This document shows positions 41,717-53,084 of a stretch of DNA of 64,000 nucleotides, in pieces. The position numbers and the translations under genes were made by a program. A model generated the notes under the pieces. That model saw nothing but the letters and a program-made list of their open reading frames with translations. It was not told the DNA's origin and did not search any database. How positions within the stretch are numbered: position 1 is the stretch's first letter; every line of letters starts with the position of its first letter. The stretch is taken from assembly GCA_963575745.1 (NCBI GenBank), contig CAUYUJ010003868.1, positions 1 through 64,000 on the forward strand. The letters are read 5' to 3'. This DNA comes from Prorocentrum cordatum. Taxonomy: Eukaryota; Sar; Dinophyceae; Prorocentrales; Prorocentraceae.

Positions 41717-42049
41717 ACCTCCGGTCCATCTTAACCCTTGCCAGACGAGTCGAACACGGCCCCAAGATGGGCCGAATCTCTGCCGAGCGAAATCCCAGAC
41801 GCCCACACAGGGTGACCCAAATGGTCACACACCGATCCAGAATGCCCCGGAGACAGCCCAAGAGCCCCCCCCAGCTCCCAAGAGCGTCCCCGTATTGGTC
41901 TCGAGCCCAGTCCAAACGGATTCCGTGGCCCAGATCGGTGTCAGTTTGAGCTCCCTCTTGGGGCCCAAGCTGGGTCAATCATAGTCCAAAACGGGATCCT
42001 GGAACGCATCCCAAACGACGTAGCATCGGCGTCGCCTCAACATGCTACA
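41717..42049. other. Probable intron sequence, no feature seen
   Basis: Low-complexity Pro/Gln-type frames only. No repeat recognised. Confidence 0.4.
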
Positions 42050-42235
42050 ACAGCCGTTGTCCTATTCCAGCTTTAGATGTGAAGCCCAACGCTGCTGTTG
42101 CTCCGTTGTAGAAACCGTTTGGATGCCGTAGAAGCCGCGTAGACACCGCGTAGAAGCCGCGTATTTTTAGGTAGAAGCCGCTGCACACTTCAAGTTTCAA
42201 GGTATAAATTTCTTTTTAATGCGTTGGACAGGTTT
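42050..42235 (+). repeat. Element E, copy 1 (partner 44672-44865)
   Basis: CCTATTCCAGC, GTGAAGCCC, GCTCCGTTGTAGAA, CCGCGTA words and TTTCTAT at the end are shared with 44672-44865. Confidence 0.85.
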
Positions 42236-42369
42236 CTATATCGGAGGTGAGGGGGTGAGATCGAAGTGGAACGGAGAGCCCCCCTACCGGGAAATCGGTT
42301 TCGGTTTCGTGTTCGTGCGTGCCGTGCGTGCGGGCGAGGCGAAGCTGCGTGGGCGGGCGAGAAGAATGT

Positions 42370-42530
42370 CTCCTCCGGCTGAGGCGCGGCCGGACCAAAT
42401 GTTTCCTTTCCGGGGGCCGGTGGGGCGCGGTGTCCCGCCGGTGTCCCGCCTCCGGCTGAGGCGCGGCCGGACCAAATGTTTCCTTTCCGGGGGCCGGTGG
42501 GGCGCGGTGTCCCGCCGGTGTCTCGTCGGT
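42370..42530 (+). repeat. 77-bp tandem duplication
   Basis: CTCCGGCTGAGGCGCGGCCG through GGGCGCGGTGTCCCGCCGGT is present twice, 77 bp apart. The tail GTGTCCC then recurs inside the adjacent GAT array. Confidence 0.92.
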
Positions 42531-42534
42531 GTCC

Positions 42535-42589
42535 CAATGATGATGATGATGATGATGACGATGATGATGATGATGATGATGACGATGAC

Positions 42590-42625
<36 letters not shown>

Positions 42626-43026
42626 AATGATGATGATGATGCCGATGATGTTGATGATGATGGTGATGATGATGATGGTGATGGTGGTGATGATTATGGT
42701 GTCCCGATGATGATGATGCTGATGATGATGATGATGTTGACGATGTTGATGATGATGGTGTCCCGATGATGGCCATGTTGGTGATGATGATGGTGTCCCG
42801 ATGATGATGTTGATGATGCTGATGTTGCTGATGATGATGGTGTCCCGATGATGATGTTGATGATGATAATGATGTTGATGATGATGATGATGAGATGATG
42901 ATGAGGCTGCTGCTGATGATGATGAGGATGATGATGGTGTCCCGGTGATGATGATGGTGATGGTGAGGTTGATGATGATGCTGTTGTTGATGATGATGTT
43001 GGTGATGATGATGATGATGGTGTCCC

Positions 43027-43057
<31 letters not shown>

Positions 43058-43395
43058 TTGATGACGATGATGACGATGATGGTGTCCCGATGATGATGAT
43101 GTGATGATGATGATTTTGGTGATGGTGGCCCGATGATGTTGATGACGATGATGACGATGATGGTGTCCCGATGATGATGATGGTGACGATGATGGTGTCC
43201 CGATGAGTCCTGATGATGATTTTGATGATGATGGTGACGATGATGGTGTCCCGATGATGATGATGATGATGGTGAGGATGATGATGTTGATGATGATGGT
43301 GATCTGGTGGTGATGAGGATGGTGCTCCGATGATGATGATGATGATGATGATGTTGTTGTTGTTGTTGTTGTTGATGACGTTGATGACGATGATC
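42535..43395 (+). repeat. GAT array punctuated by GGTGTCCCGATGATG
   Basis: (GAT)n with at least nine insertions of GGTGTCCC at 30-100-bp intervals, a higher-order repeat. It ends in a GTT run (43350-43372). Confidence 0.97.
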
Positions 43396-43409
43396 TTGAT
43401 GATGCTCAT

Positions 43410-43665
43410 GATGACGTTGGCGGTGAGATCGATTGTGATATCGATAGTGAAATGGATCGTGCGACCGAATGTGAGATCGTTTGTGAGATCGAAAGTGAGA
43501 TTGATCGTGATATTGACTGTGAGATCGATAGTCAGATCGATTGTGAGATCGATCGAATGAAGTAGATCGAGTGTGATAGATGGGGAGATCGATCGAGTGA
43601 GATCGATCGAGAGAGACCGATCGTGATATCGATAGTGCGATCGATAGTGAGACCGATCGAGTGAG
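43410..43665 (+). repeat. GTGAGATCGAT array
   Basis: Imperfect 10-14-bp GAGATCGATNGTGA units, many containing GATC. Confidence 0.93.
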
Positions 43666-43734
43666 ACGTTGGTTCCTCCCCCCCCGAACCTCCTTATCAC
43701 CCGAAGGGTGGTCGTATAGGTATCAGATATGCGC

Positions 43735-44646
43735 TTTCAGTGCGGTTTCTTCGCGGCTTCTACCGGTTCCTACACGGTTACTGCGACTCTCTGCCGCGAC
43801 AGCGACGCCAGGGGGCATTCTCGTGTTGGCTAGGGCGAGTGGCGGAATCAAGCTGCAGAATCTGTTCGCTGCGTCGCGCGCACTTTGCGTGGTGCTTTCC
43901 CCGTTCATGCTGCGGTGCCTGTTGCGCGGCTCCGAGCGAAGGGTCCGGGGCGTGCGTTAAAAACGACCGCGCGCAATCGAGCCGCCGAGCCAGATCTCCG
44001 CCCCTGGCATGTTTCCATTCACGAGGCTTTGGTGGCACCGCGGACAGTCTCGGCCCTTGCCGGGCACTAGAATTTCTGACCGGGCTGCCCGAGATTGCGC
44101 CGGTTGGGAGGCGATCGAAGCGGAAATACCACGGCGCGCCCATGCGGCTGTGGCCGAATCTGTAGCCGCGCCAGGGCGAACGCGCAGCCCGCGCCCCCAC
44201 CTTCCCCCAGCGATGCAAAGCTGAGCATCGAAGCGACGCGGCGACGTCACCGATGAGGTCTATTGCCGTCGTTTCTTGTAGGTCTCGTCAGCTTTGCATC
44301 AGGAAGGGGGGGGCCTGTCGCGGCGCTCGTCTTTCCGACTTCCTAGATGTGGTCAAAACTATTGTGTTACCCGTGCGGGCTTCTCGGGGAAGCATTCGGG
44401 CATCGCGTTCCCGTGCGTGTTTTTCACATGTTATCGCGTGCGGATGGTCGTTTTTGTTCACGCTCGCTGGAGTTTGGCAGCGCTGTGTATTGGCCAGGTA
44501 TACATCAGACATGTCCGTGTTACGTAGATCCGGACATGTTTCGACGCGACGCGGCGCGGGGGCGTCCATTAGCGCCGCCGTCTCGCCGGCGTCCTAGGCG
44601 GCCCTCGGTCGTCGTCGTCGTCGGGCCGCGCCCGCTCGAAACGTAA
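43735..44646 (+). repeat. Element D, copy 1 (partner 44868-45752)
   Basis: From CAGTGCGGTTTCTTCGCGGC to CGGGCCGCGCCCGCTCGAAA, ~900 bp, repeated at 44868-45752 with ~85-90% apparent identity. Minus-strand frames open in both copies, but no domain is recognised. Confidence 0.9.
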
Positions 44647-44671
44647 AATTGAATGAGAAAATGGCTGGCCG

Positions 44672-44865
44672 GCTGTTTTCCTATTCCAGCATTCAATGTG
44701 AAGCCCGACGCCGCTGCTGCTCCGTTGTAGAAGCCGTGTGGAAGCCCGTAGATACCGCGTAAAAGCCTCGTGGCGAGCGCGTGTTTCTACGCATAGACCG
44801 CTGCGCACCCTAAAAGTTTCCAAGTGCAAATTTACTTGTGATGGGTTTGGCCGGTTTCTATGTGA
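44672..44865 (+). repeat. Element E, copy 2
   Basis: Partner of 42050-42235. It joins directly to element D copy 2, which suggests that E and D form one ~1.1-kb unit. Confidence 0.85.
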
Positions 44866-44867
44866 CA

Positions 44868-45752
44868 AATGTGGTTTCTGTGCGGTTGTTGTGCGGTTTC
44901 TTCGCGGTTTCTACCGTTTCCTACCCGGTTACTACGACTCTGCCGCGACATCTGTTCGCTGCGTCGCGCGCACTTTGCGTGGTGCTTTCCCCGTTCAGGC
45001 TGCAGTGCCAGTTGCGCGGCGCCGAGCGAAGGATCCGGGGCGTGCGCTAGTAAAAGCGACCGCGCAGAATCGAGCCGCCGAGCCAGGTCTCCGCTCCTTG
45101 CATTTTCCCACTCGCCAGGCTTTGGTGACGCCGCGGACAGTCTCGGCCCGTGCCAGGCACTGCAATTTCTGACCGCGCCGCCCGAGATTGCGCCGGTCGG
45201 GAGGCGATCGAAGAGGAAATGCCGCGGCGCGCCCATGCGGCGGTAACCGAATCTGTCGCCGCGCCTGGGCGAACGCGCAGCCCGCGCCCACCCCTTCACC
45301 CCAGCGGTGCAAAGCTGAGCATCGAAGCGACGCGACAACTTCACCGATGAGGTCTATTGCCGTCGTCTCTTGTCGGTCTCGTCCGCGTTGCATCAGGGGG
45401 GTAGTGGGTTGGGGGGTTGGCGCGGCGCTTGTCTTTCCGACTTCTAATATACGGTCAAAATGATTGTGCCGCCCGTGCGGACTTCTCGGGGAAGCATTCG
45501 GGCGTCGCGCTCCCGTGCGTGTTCTTAACATGTTATCGCGATCGGATGGTCGTTTTTGTTCGCGCTCATTGGAGTTGGGCAGCGCAGTGTGTCGGCCCGG
45601 TGTGCATCTGACGTTTCCGTGTTGCGTAGATCCGAGCATGTTTCGACGCGACGCGGCGCGGGGGCGTCCATTGGCGCCGCCGTTTCGCCGGCGTCCTAGG
45701 CGGCCCTCGGTCGTCGTCGTCGTCGTCGGACAGCTCCCATTCGAAATTTAAC
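44868..45752 (+). repeat. Element D, copy 2
   Basis: Partner of 43735-44646. It ends TCGTCGTCGTCGTCGGAC. Confidence 0.9.
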
Positions 45753-45765
45753 GTTTAATAGTAAC

Positions 45766-45975
45766 ATGGCTGTAATACCATGGGCGCGTCGCCCCCCCCC
45801 TGGGGCGACGCGCGCGCCGATAATTATTATAGTATATGCGTCGCGGCGGGCGCTTTCTGGCCGCGCCGCTCGGGAAACGCTATGCTACAAAATGGGTGTA
45901 CCAGATGTTCGGGTCGGGCGAGGGCCTCCGAGGAGAACGCATAGTAATCGTGCGTCTGTGTGCGTCCCGTAGCGC
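45766..45975 (+). repeat. Dispersed repeat, uninterrupted copy (partner 14861-15297)
   Basis: GTAATACCATGGGCG, AGTATATGCGTCGCGGCGGG and CGGGAAACGCTATGCTACAA are followed without interruption by TTCGGGTCGG, GCCTCCG and GCATAGTAA. It starts 14 bp after element D. Confidence 0.8.
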
Positions 45976-46790
45976 TGCAAACTTAAAGTTCTGGGGTCCA
46001 GCCAACTCGATTGCGGGGTCCAGGCATTCTTCCGACAATATGCTGGCAACGATGTGGCGCTCAAGCCGTTGGGCGCCGTGTTGGAACCGCCTCGGGTTTC
46101 AGAGTGGGGATTGGCCGCGACGGCTAGCTGCATGGAAGAGCTTCTCCAGGGGGGGAACAACAGGGGCGAATGTTTCGAAGGCCGCTTTCGAAACGATATT
46201 TCGCGCGCCCCTCAGCCCGATGGGCAGGCGGAATATAGAGGCTTGCGCGACTCCGCCAGCCCTCCGAAGAGAGAGCTCGCGACTGGGTTTCGCATGGTTT
46301 TGCTTTTAAGAGGGTTTCGTAGGGAGGTTGAAATGCCACTGTAGAGCAAATCCTGTGTGAAGTGGAACCATCGTGCAGGCCATGTTGGGCGCCGCGGCCC
46401 GAACGCGTCCGTGGGGCGGTCTTGGGCTCCTCGCATGGCGAATCATACTTTTCCCTGCCTCCTTGGGGCTCTCTCGGGTCTCTTTTGGGACTTGTCAGGT
46501 CCATCTTGGGGTCCCTGCGCTCAGAGGGTGTTTGAACCGTTGGGGCGTTTTTTGCATGTATTCCATATCTTGTTTTTTTCAAGGTCAACTCTTCTGATCC
46601 GTTTTCGGGATTCAGCGACGCGCAGTTCTCGGTTCGGTTTTTGGGTTGTTGTTGTTTGTTCCCCAGCCCTTCTGTGTGTTGGGCCCTCGCTTTACATTAG
46701 CAGCGCCGAGCGTCTCCTCCTCGCCCTGTTCCCCCTCTCGCCCTTCGTCTTCCTCATCCTTGCCGTCGTCGACATCGTCATCTTCATCAC
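45976..46790. other. Stretch without a recognised gene
   Basis: Mixed sequence. Several short open frames, none with a recognisable domain. Confidence 0.5.
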
Positions 46791-47388
46791 CATCATCACC
46801 AGCAGCATAGACACCATCACCGTATCCATGCATCCGCACCATCACCATCATCATCATCAACATCACCACCATCATCATCAGCATCACACTTGCCATCATC
46901 ATCATCATCATCATCATCAGCATCGTCAGCATCAACAGTATCGTCATCATCATCGTGATCATCATCCCCACCGTCGTCCTCGTCTTCGTCCTTGTCTTCA
47001 TCCTTCCCACGATTGTCATTATTTCCATGGCCAACATCATCATCACCATCCCCGCCATCATCATCATCCGCATAATCACCAGCATCATATTCACCACCAT
47101 CATCCTCAGCATCGTCATCAACCAACATCATCACCCTCATCACCATCATCATTTTCATCATCATTAGCATCATCTTCATCGGCAACATCATCAGCGTCGT
47201 CATTTTAATCATCATACCCATCACCGTCACCATCCTCATCATCATCATAGTCAGCCTCATCCCCATCACCATCTTTACTCTCATTATCGCCAGTGGCATC
47301 ACCATCACCACCATCATCATGGCCGTTTCATCATCACCACCGCTTTAAACATAATCCATCTTCATACTCGTTACCACCATCTTCATCA
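46770..47388 (+). repeat. CAT trinucleotide array
   Basis: (CATCAT/CATCAC)n with GTC interruptions (~620 bp). It ends CCATCTTCATACTCGTTACCACC like the array at 37795. Confidence 0.96.
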
Positions 47389-47389
47389 T

Positions 47390-47820
47390 AGTCGTGTCTG
47401 TGACCTCTCAAACGTTTCGTGGTTCCACAGGAAGCTCCACCGAAAGCGCCAGTGGCTGGGTTCATATTGTGAACCGGCCCATTTCGGAAAACCAATCACA
47501 AGTTTCGTGGCCCCACAGGGAGCTCCAAAGAAGGAGCCAGTGGCTGAGTTCACATGTTGATCCGCCCCACTTCGGCACACTGCTCACACGTTTCGTGGCT
47601 CCACATGGAGCTGCCTCGGAGGCCCCCGTGGCTGGGTTCACATGGTGATCTGCCCCATCTCGGCACATTGCACTCGCGTTTCGTGGCCCTACATGGAGCT
47701 CCACCGAATGCGCCAGTGGTTGAATTCACATGGTGGCCAGTCCCAGTGCAGCAGACCTTCACACGTTTCGTGGCCCCCCCCGAAGGCCCCCGTGGCTGCG
47801 TCCGCATGGTGTCGCCCCGC
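47390..47820 (+). repeat. 88-bp satellite, five copies
   Basis: The CGTTTCGTGG word lies at 47413, 47501, 47589, 47677 and 47764, an 87-88-bp period. Each unit contains GGAGCTCC, GCCAGTGGCTG and CATGGTG. Confidence 0.95.
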
Positions 47821-48059
47821 CCTTTTCGCTTCGCCTCGCTCTGCTGAGTGTAGCCTTGCGTTCTGTGTCGAAGCTTTCAGTGGTACTGCAAATCCGTCAG
47901 TATGTTCATGCGCATCGAACGATGCTGCACACAGGCGCCAAGCGTTAACACAGGGTTAGGTTGTCCGCCAGAGTAATTTCCGTTTTGTCTGGCCAAAGAA
48001 TGACAGGTTGAAAGCTGACGAACAAAAAACATGCCCCCAACTTGTTTTGTGCATCGGTA

Positions 48060-48480
48060 AAAGTCTGGGGGCCGTTTTGGGAGAGTCTTGGGGCCGTTCT
48101 GGGGCGGTCTTGGGCCGTCTTGGGATAATTTTTTGGGCCACCTTGTGGAGGCCCGCTGGGTGCCCTTGGGGCCACCTCGGGGGTCATCCTGAGGGCTGCC
48201 AAGGCGCGTCGTCGAGGCCTCCTGGACTCTATTTTGGAGGCGCATCGGAGCGATAACGCGAGATTGTACAGAAGCAGTGACGCACTTTGCACCGTTGGGT
48301 TGCTTTTGGGTGCCTGGGCGCCCTTTCGGGGCATCTTATGTGTTTTTCTCGGGGTCTCCCAGGGCCTTCGAAGTTCTTCTTGAGGCCTCCGGGGCGTGTT
48401 GTAGCCCTTCTTGGGCTGCCTTGAGGGGCATCTTGGAGGCGCCGAGGGCTGGATTTGAAGGCTCTGGCGCCCAGGAATGG
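48060..48480 (+). repeat. GGCCGTCTTGGG/CTTGGGGCC degenerate minisatellite
   Basis: Repeated CTTGGG(G)CCGT words at 48065-48240 and 48300-48480. It resembles the block at 53290-53960 in composition and word. Confidence 0.75.
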
Positions 48481-48589
48481 TTGAAAGGATTTCAGAGACA
48501 CCGTCCACACGGGATTTTGGACTTCTGGTGAGGAGGACTAGGGGGAGGGGGACAGCCAATCTTCCTACACGCTTTACCCCTGGCAAGCG

Positions 48590-48743
48590 GGGGTTGGCAT
48601 ATTTATCCTCTATGTCCAAATTGCGTACCTGGGGGGACGAGATCACCCTCAGAGCAGTGGCTGATGCATTCAGAGTCAATGTGCATCTGAACGGCTTCGC
48701 CTTGTGCTGCCCACATATTTCAGCATCCAGAGTTCTTGTGTAA
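48590..48743 (+). CDS. Exon-like segment: second part of the OTU domain
   Basis: The frame reads YLSSMSKLRTWGDEITLRAV, then ADAFRVNVHL. It matches the OTU segment Y-x-x-M-x-x-x-x-T-W-G-D-x-x-T-L-x-A-x-A-D-x-x-x-V that follows the first half. Joined after GELETY of the 41.5-kb segment, the spacing is normal for plant/protist OTU proteins. The coding match fades after VNVHL, where another intron probably starts. The frame stop at 48743 is then intronic. Upstream residues in this frame (48477-48590) are minisatellite or intron. The junction bases were not resolved: no clear GT donor is seen right after GELETY. Confidence 0.7.
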
Positions 48744-48837
48744 CGCGGATGGTGCAAGGCGACCCCACCAACCAACATATCCAGTTGTGGTAGGACAATG
48801 CACGCCTGGCAGATATTTTATATGTATATACATATAT

Positions 48838-48873
48838 ATAGAGAGAGAGAGAGAGAGGGAGAGAGAGTGAGAC

Positions 48874-48905
<32 letters not shown>

Positions 48906-48918
48906 TGAGAGAGGGAGC
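48838..48918 (+). repeat. GA dinucleotide tract
   Basis: (GA)n with GAGGGA/GTGA interruptions, preceded by (TATA)-rich bases. Confidence 0.95.
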
Positions 48919-48959
48919 AAGAGAGGGATAGAGGGCGGTGACGTTGAGTGGGAAGAAGA

Positions 48960-49210
48960 GGCGGGATGCGCAGGAGCATGAGGAGGATGATGAGGAGGAG
49001 GAGGAGCAACCGCAATTGGGAGGATAATGATGATGATGAGGAGGAGGAGGATGCTGGTGATGAAGACGATGATGACGACAATGCTGCTGCTGTTGATGAT
49101 GATGACGACGACGATGAAGAGGATGAGGAGGTTGAGGATTAGGTGGAGGATGAGAAGGTAGAGAATGAAGAGGAGGTGGAGGAGAAGGAGGAGGAAGAGG
49201 ATGGAGTAGA
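48960..49210 (+). repeat. GAGGAT/GAGGAG array
   Basis: Mixed GAG and GAT triplets. Confidence 0.93.
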
Positions 49211-49369
49211 CGGATAATGGAGGAGCATGGATGAGGAACAACAAGTAAGGAACACCAAGGATGGAAGAAGATGAAAGAGGACAACCAGGGAATAGTATGG
49301 AGGGGGAGGAGGAGAAGCAGGCGGATGAGGATGAGAAACCATTTGATAATATGATGAACTTGATAGTGG

Positions 49370-50665
49370 TGACGTTGATGACCCTTATGGTGATAATGGC
49401 GATGAGGATGCTGTTGCTGCTGATGGTTGTGATGATGATGCTAATGATGTTGATGATGAGGCTGATGACGATGATGAGAGTGGTGAAACTCATGATGTTG
49501 ATGATGCTGATGATTAGGATGATGGCGATGGGGATCATGCTGATGCTGCTGCTGATGATGATGCTGACGATTAAGCTTGTGCTGATGATGATGACGGTGA
49601 CGGCGTCGTCGACGCCGATCACGACGACGACGATGATGCTGCTGCTGATGATTATGTAGCTGACGAGGATGCTGATGCCGATTCTGATGATGATGTTGAT
49701 GATAATGATGTTGATGTTCATGTTGAGGTTGGTAATCTGGAGGAGGAGGATGATAGTGATGATGATGGTGATGCTGATGCTGATGATTCTGTTGTTGCTG
49801 ATGATGATGCTGATGATGAGGAAGGTGCTGGCGCGGATGATGCTGATGATGCTGATGGTGGTGGTGACATCGGCCAGTGATGGTTGTTATTGCTGTTGGC
49901 GATGGTGATGATGCTGTCGATGATGCTGATGATGCTGATGATGATGTTGACGATGATGCGGACGATGAGGACGCTGAGGATGATGATGATGCTGATTTGG
50001 CTGATGCTGATGCGGATGCTGATGATGATGCTTATGCCTATGATGCGAATGGTGATAGACGTTGGTGTTTACATAGGTGAAGATGACGATGTTGATGTCG
50101 ACTACGGCGACGACGACAACCACGATGCTGCTGATAATGCTGATGGTGATGACAGTGGCAGTGGTGGTGATTAGGATGGTGCTGTTGTTGAGGATGATGA
50201 CTATGCTGTTGATGGTGATGATGCTGGCGATGATGATATTGATGATGATGACGATGGTGATGCTGATGATGCTGCTGCTGCTGTTGTTGATGCTGATGAT
50301 GATGATGCGACGGCGCCGACGACGACGATGCTGCTGCGGCTGCTGCTGCTGATGCTGATGATGATGATGCTTATGATGATGCAAATGATGCGGTTGATGG
50401 TGGTGTTGTGTTGGTGGTGGTGATGCAGCTGATGATGCTGCTGCTGACGATGACGAGGAGGAGGATGAGGCGGATGAGGACGAGGAGGAAGAGGAGGAGG
50501 AGAAGGACGAGGAGGAGCAGGATGGGGGAGGGTGGAGGATGAGGAAGCGGAGTAGGAGGAGGAGACGGAGGAGGGGGAGGAGGATGGTGATGATGACGCT
50601 GATGATGGCGATCATGATTGTGATGCTGATGATGATGCAGATGAGGATGAGGATGCTGATGGTGG

Positions 50666-50699
<34 letters not shown>

Positions 50700-51211
50700 A
50701 ATGCTGTTGATGATACTGATGATGCTGATGATGTTGATGGTGATGATGATGATGGTGGTCATGATGATACTGATCATGATGCTGCTGATGATGCCGACGA
50801 TGCTGCTGATGATGCTGATGATGCTGCTTCTGATGCTGATACTGATGATTATGATGCTGTTGATCGTGATGTTGATGATGATGGCGATGCTGATTGCGAT
50901 GACGGTGATGAGGATGCTGATGCTGATGCTGCTGATGATGATGATGTTGATGATGATGAGGATGCCGATGCTGATGCTGATGCTGATGCTGATGATATCG
51001 ATGGCCATTCTGATGAGGATGATGAAGCTGATGATGACGATGACGACGATTATGATGATGCTGATGATGCTGATTATGCTGATGACGATGATGATGATTA
51101 TGATGATGATGATGATCATGATGCTGATGATGATGATGATGGTGCTGATGATGATGATGCTGATGCTGCTGCTGATGATGATGCTGATGATCATGATGGG
51201 GATGATGCTGC

Positions 51212-51242
<31 letters not shown>

Positions 51243-51275
51243 GATGATGATGATGACGATGACGATGACGATGAC

Positions 51276-51306
<31 letters not shown>

Positions 51307-51319
51307 CTGATGATGATGC

Positions 51320-51363
<44 letters not shown>

Positions 51364-51391
51364 CTGCTGATGATGATGATGCTGATGATGC

Positions 51392-51426
<35 letters not shown>

Positions 51427-51427
51427 C

Positions 51428-51473
<46 letters not shown>

Positions 51474-51485
51474 GATGATGATGAT
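49370..51485 (+). repeat. GAT/GCTGAT array (~2.1 kb)
   Basis: The longest simple repeat of the window: GATGATGCTGATGATGATG with GAC, GTT, TAT and GGA interruptions. Purity rises toward the 3' end (51250-51480). A GGA-rich island lies at 50455-50585. Long frames on both strands (Asp/Met/Ile or His/Ser repeats) are artefacts. Confidence 0.98.
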
Positions 51486-51690
51486 AAGGGAGGAGGAGGA
51501 GAAGGAGGGAGAAGGAATGATGTCGGATGGTAAGAATGAGGGGGAAGAGGAGGAGGAGGAGGAGGAGGAGGAGGAGGAGGAATAGGAGGAGGAGCAGGAG
51601 GAGGAGGAGCAGGAGGAGGATGAGGGAAGGAGGACAAGGTGGAGGGGGAGGTGGAGGAGGAGGACGAGGAGAAGGAGGGTCCAGAACAGG
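51485..51690 (+). repeat. GGA array (CTC on the minus strand)
   Basis: (GGA)n adjoining the 3' end of the minus-strand LINE. Read on that strand it is a CTC run, like the one after the plus-strand LINE. Confidence 0.95.
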
Positions 51691-52239
51691 AGCCCCAACC
51701 GAATCCATAGGAACGGGAGGGGGCCGAATTGAGAGAAGAGGCCTCAGGAGTCCCCAAGGCTTCACTAATTGATCAATCCATAGGTCGATCGGAGGAAAGA
51801 TCAGCCCAGAGGCCGAACGCAAGCCCGAAACTTGCAGCCGAGACCACACCAAGCCCATCCTACGACGAGGGGCGGACGGCGTCAGCCAGGGACCAGAACC
51901 CGCGGATGGGGTGCCCCTGGGGACAGAGGCAGGAGGCAAGCACTCCTGCGCAGACATGGATTAGTCAGATCCCGACTCCACACCCCAGTCCCTGTCCACG
52001 CCCGCTCCCCCTCCCTCGCAGGTGGCTTCCTCCGATGGGAGGTCAGCCGACACACGCGAATGGCCGAGTGGACTGGATGGGTCAGCTCTGAGACCGACAG
52101 CGCTGACAGGGGTGGCATCGAGAGGGTCTGGCGTCAGGGGCTTCCCGCTTCTGGGGTCACGACCAGAGCTCAACTTGCGCACCTGGGATCGAACATGGGA
52201 AAGCGTGGACTTGTTCGATTGGGGGCCCGAGGCAGTTCT

Positions 52240-53075
52240 CCTTGAGCTTCTTAGCATACCTGTGCGCATGCAGGCTGGTAGTGACCACAGATCTCACAGA
52301 TGCCAGCGTTTCCCCATCGGGCCAACCTGTGGCCAGACCACTTCAGCGCAAAAAGCTCGCTGCAGGACTCCCGAGTCCTAGCTTCTTTACTGCAGTGCCT
52401 ACGTCGGGTGGCCCCTTCACCGACATAATAAAAATCGTGCCCAGTGACCAGGACAGGGGCTATGACTGGGGGCCATGGTGGAGCCTCACCTATCATCTTG
52501 TACATGCGGACCGCCCTCGAGACCATGCAGCCGAGGAATCTCGCAGTCGTCGTAGCATACTTGAGCAGGCCCTTGTGGTCCTCTGCCAGGGTGTCGGCCA
52601 CTTTGATGTTGCAGGCACCACAAAATGCAAACAAGTCTGCCCATGCATTTCCCACAACGTGGGCCAGGGATGCTCCTTCGCTAACAGCTTCCAGCGCATC
52701 TTTGTGAGCAGGAACCCATTCGAAGCGTGTTCCCTCCACATCATCCTTGCACACATTGACATATCTCTCCAGATCGACGCATGCTTGCTGGCAGCACTGG
52801 ACAGGTATGGGTCCCACTGCAGCGCCTCGTCCACGAAACTCTTGTGGCCTGACACAACAAGACCTGGCCTGCTCATATACTCAAGGGCCTTAAGCCCCGC
52901 ATATCTCTCTCCACGGGGAAAATTCTGGTCAACTCCTGGTAGTCCTCCATACCAAGCACGAATGGGCCAGCCAGTCGTGGGGCAGAGCTGGACCTCCGAC
53001 CACCCCACACGGCATAACGTTGGGTGTGAATTGTGCAACCCCGCCGCATCCGTGTAGGTAATATTCAATCGCTTC
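52240..53075 (-). pseudogene. LINE L-B RNase H domain, frameshifted
   Basis: The frame starting at 53068 reads ITYTDAAGLHN (first catalytic Asp), GVDQNFPRGERYAGLKALEY (Glu) and LVVSGHKSFVDEA, where the expected third Asp is Gly. The match then moves to a second frame (start 52817) with FEWVPAHKDALEAV (His region) and VVGNAWADLFAF (final Asp), followed by GICEICGHY, a Cys motif. One frameshift near 52800 and the D-to-G change make it inactive. Confidence 0.78.
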
Positions 53076-53084
53076 GCTCACTCC

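Noticed and set aside
43778-45344. Conserved minus-strand protein in both D copies
   Set aside because: Frames are open in both copies, but high GC and recent duplication explain that. No domain or codon-level constraint could be shown by eye.
49887-51957. 500-600-residue Ile-, His- or Asp-rich proteins
   Set aside because: Stop-free GAT/CAT repeats explain them. No unique sequence has a coding signature.
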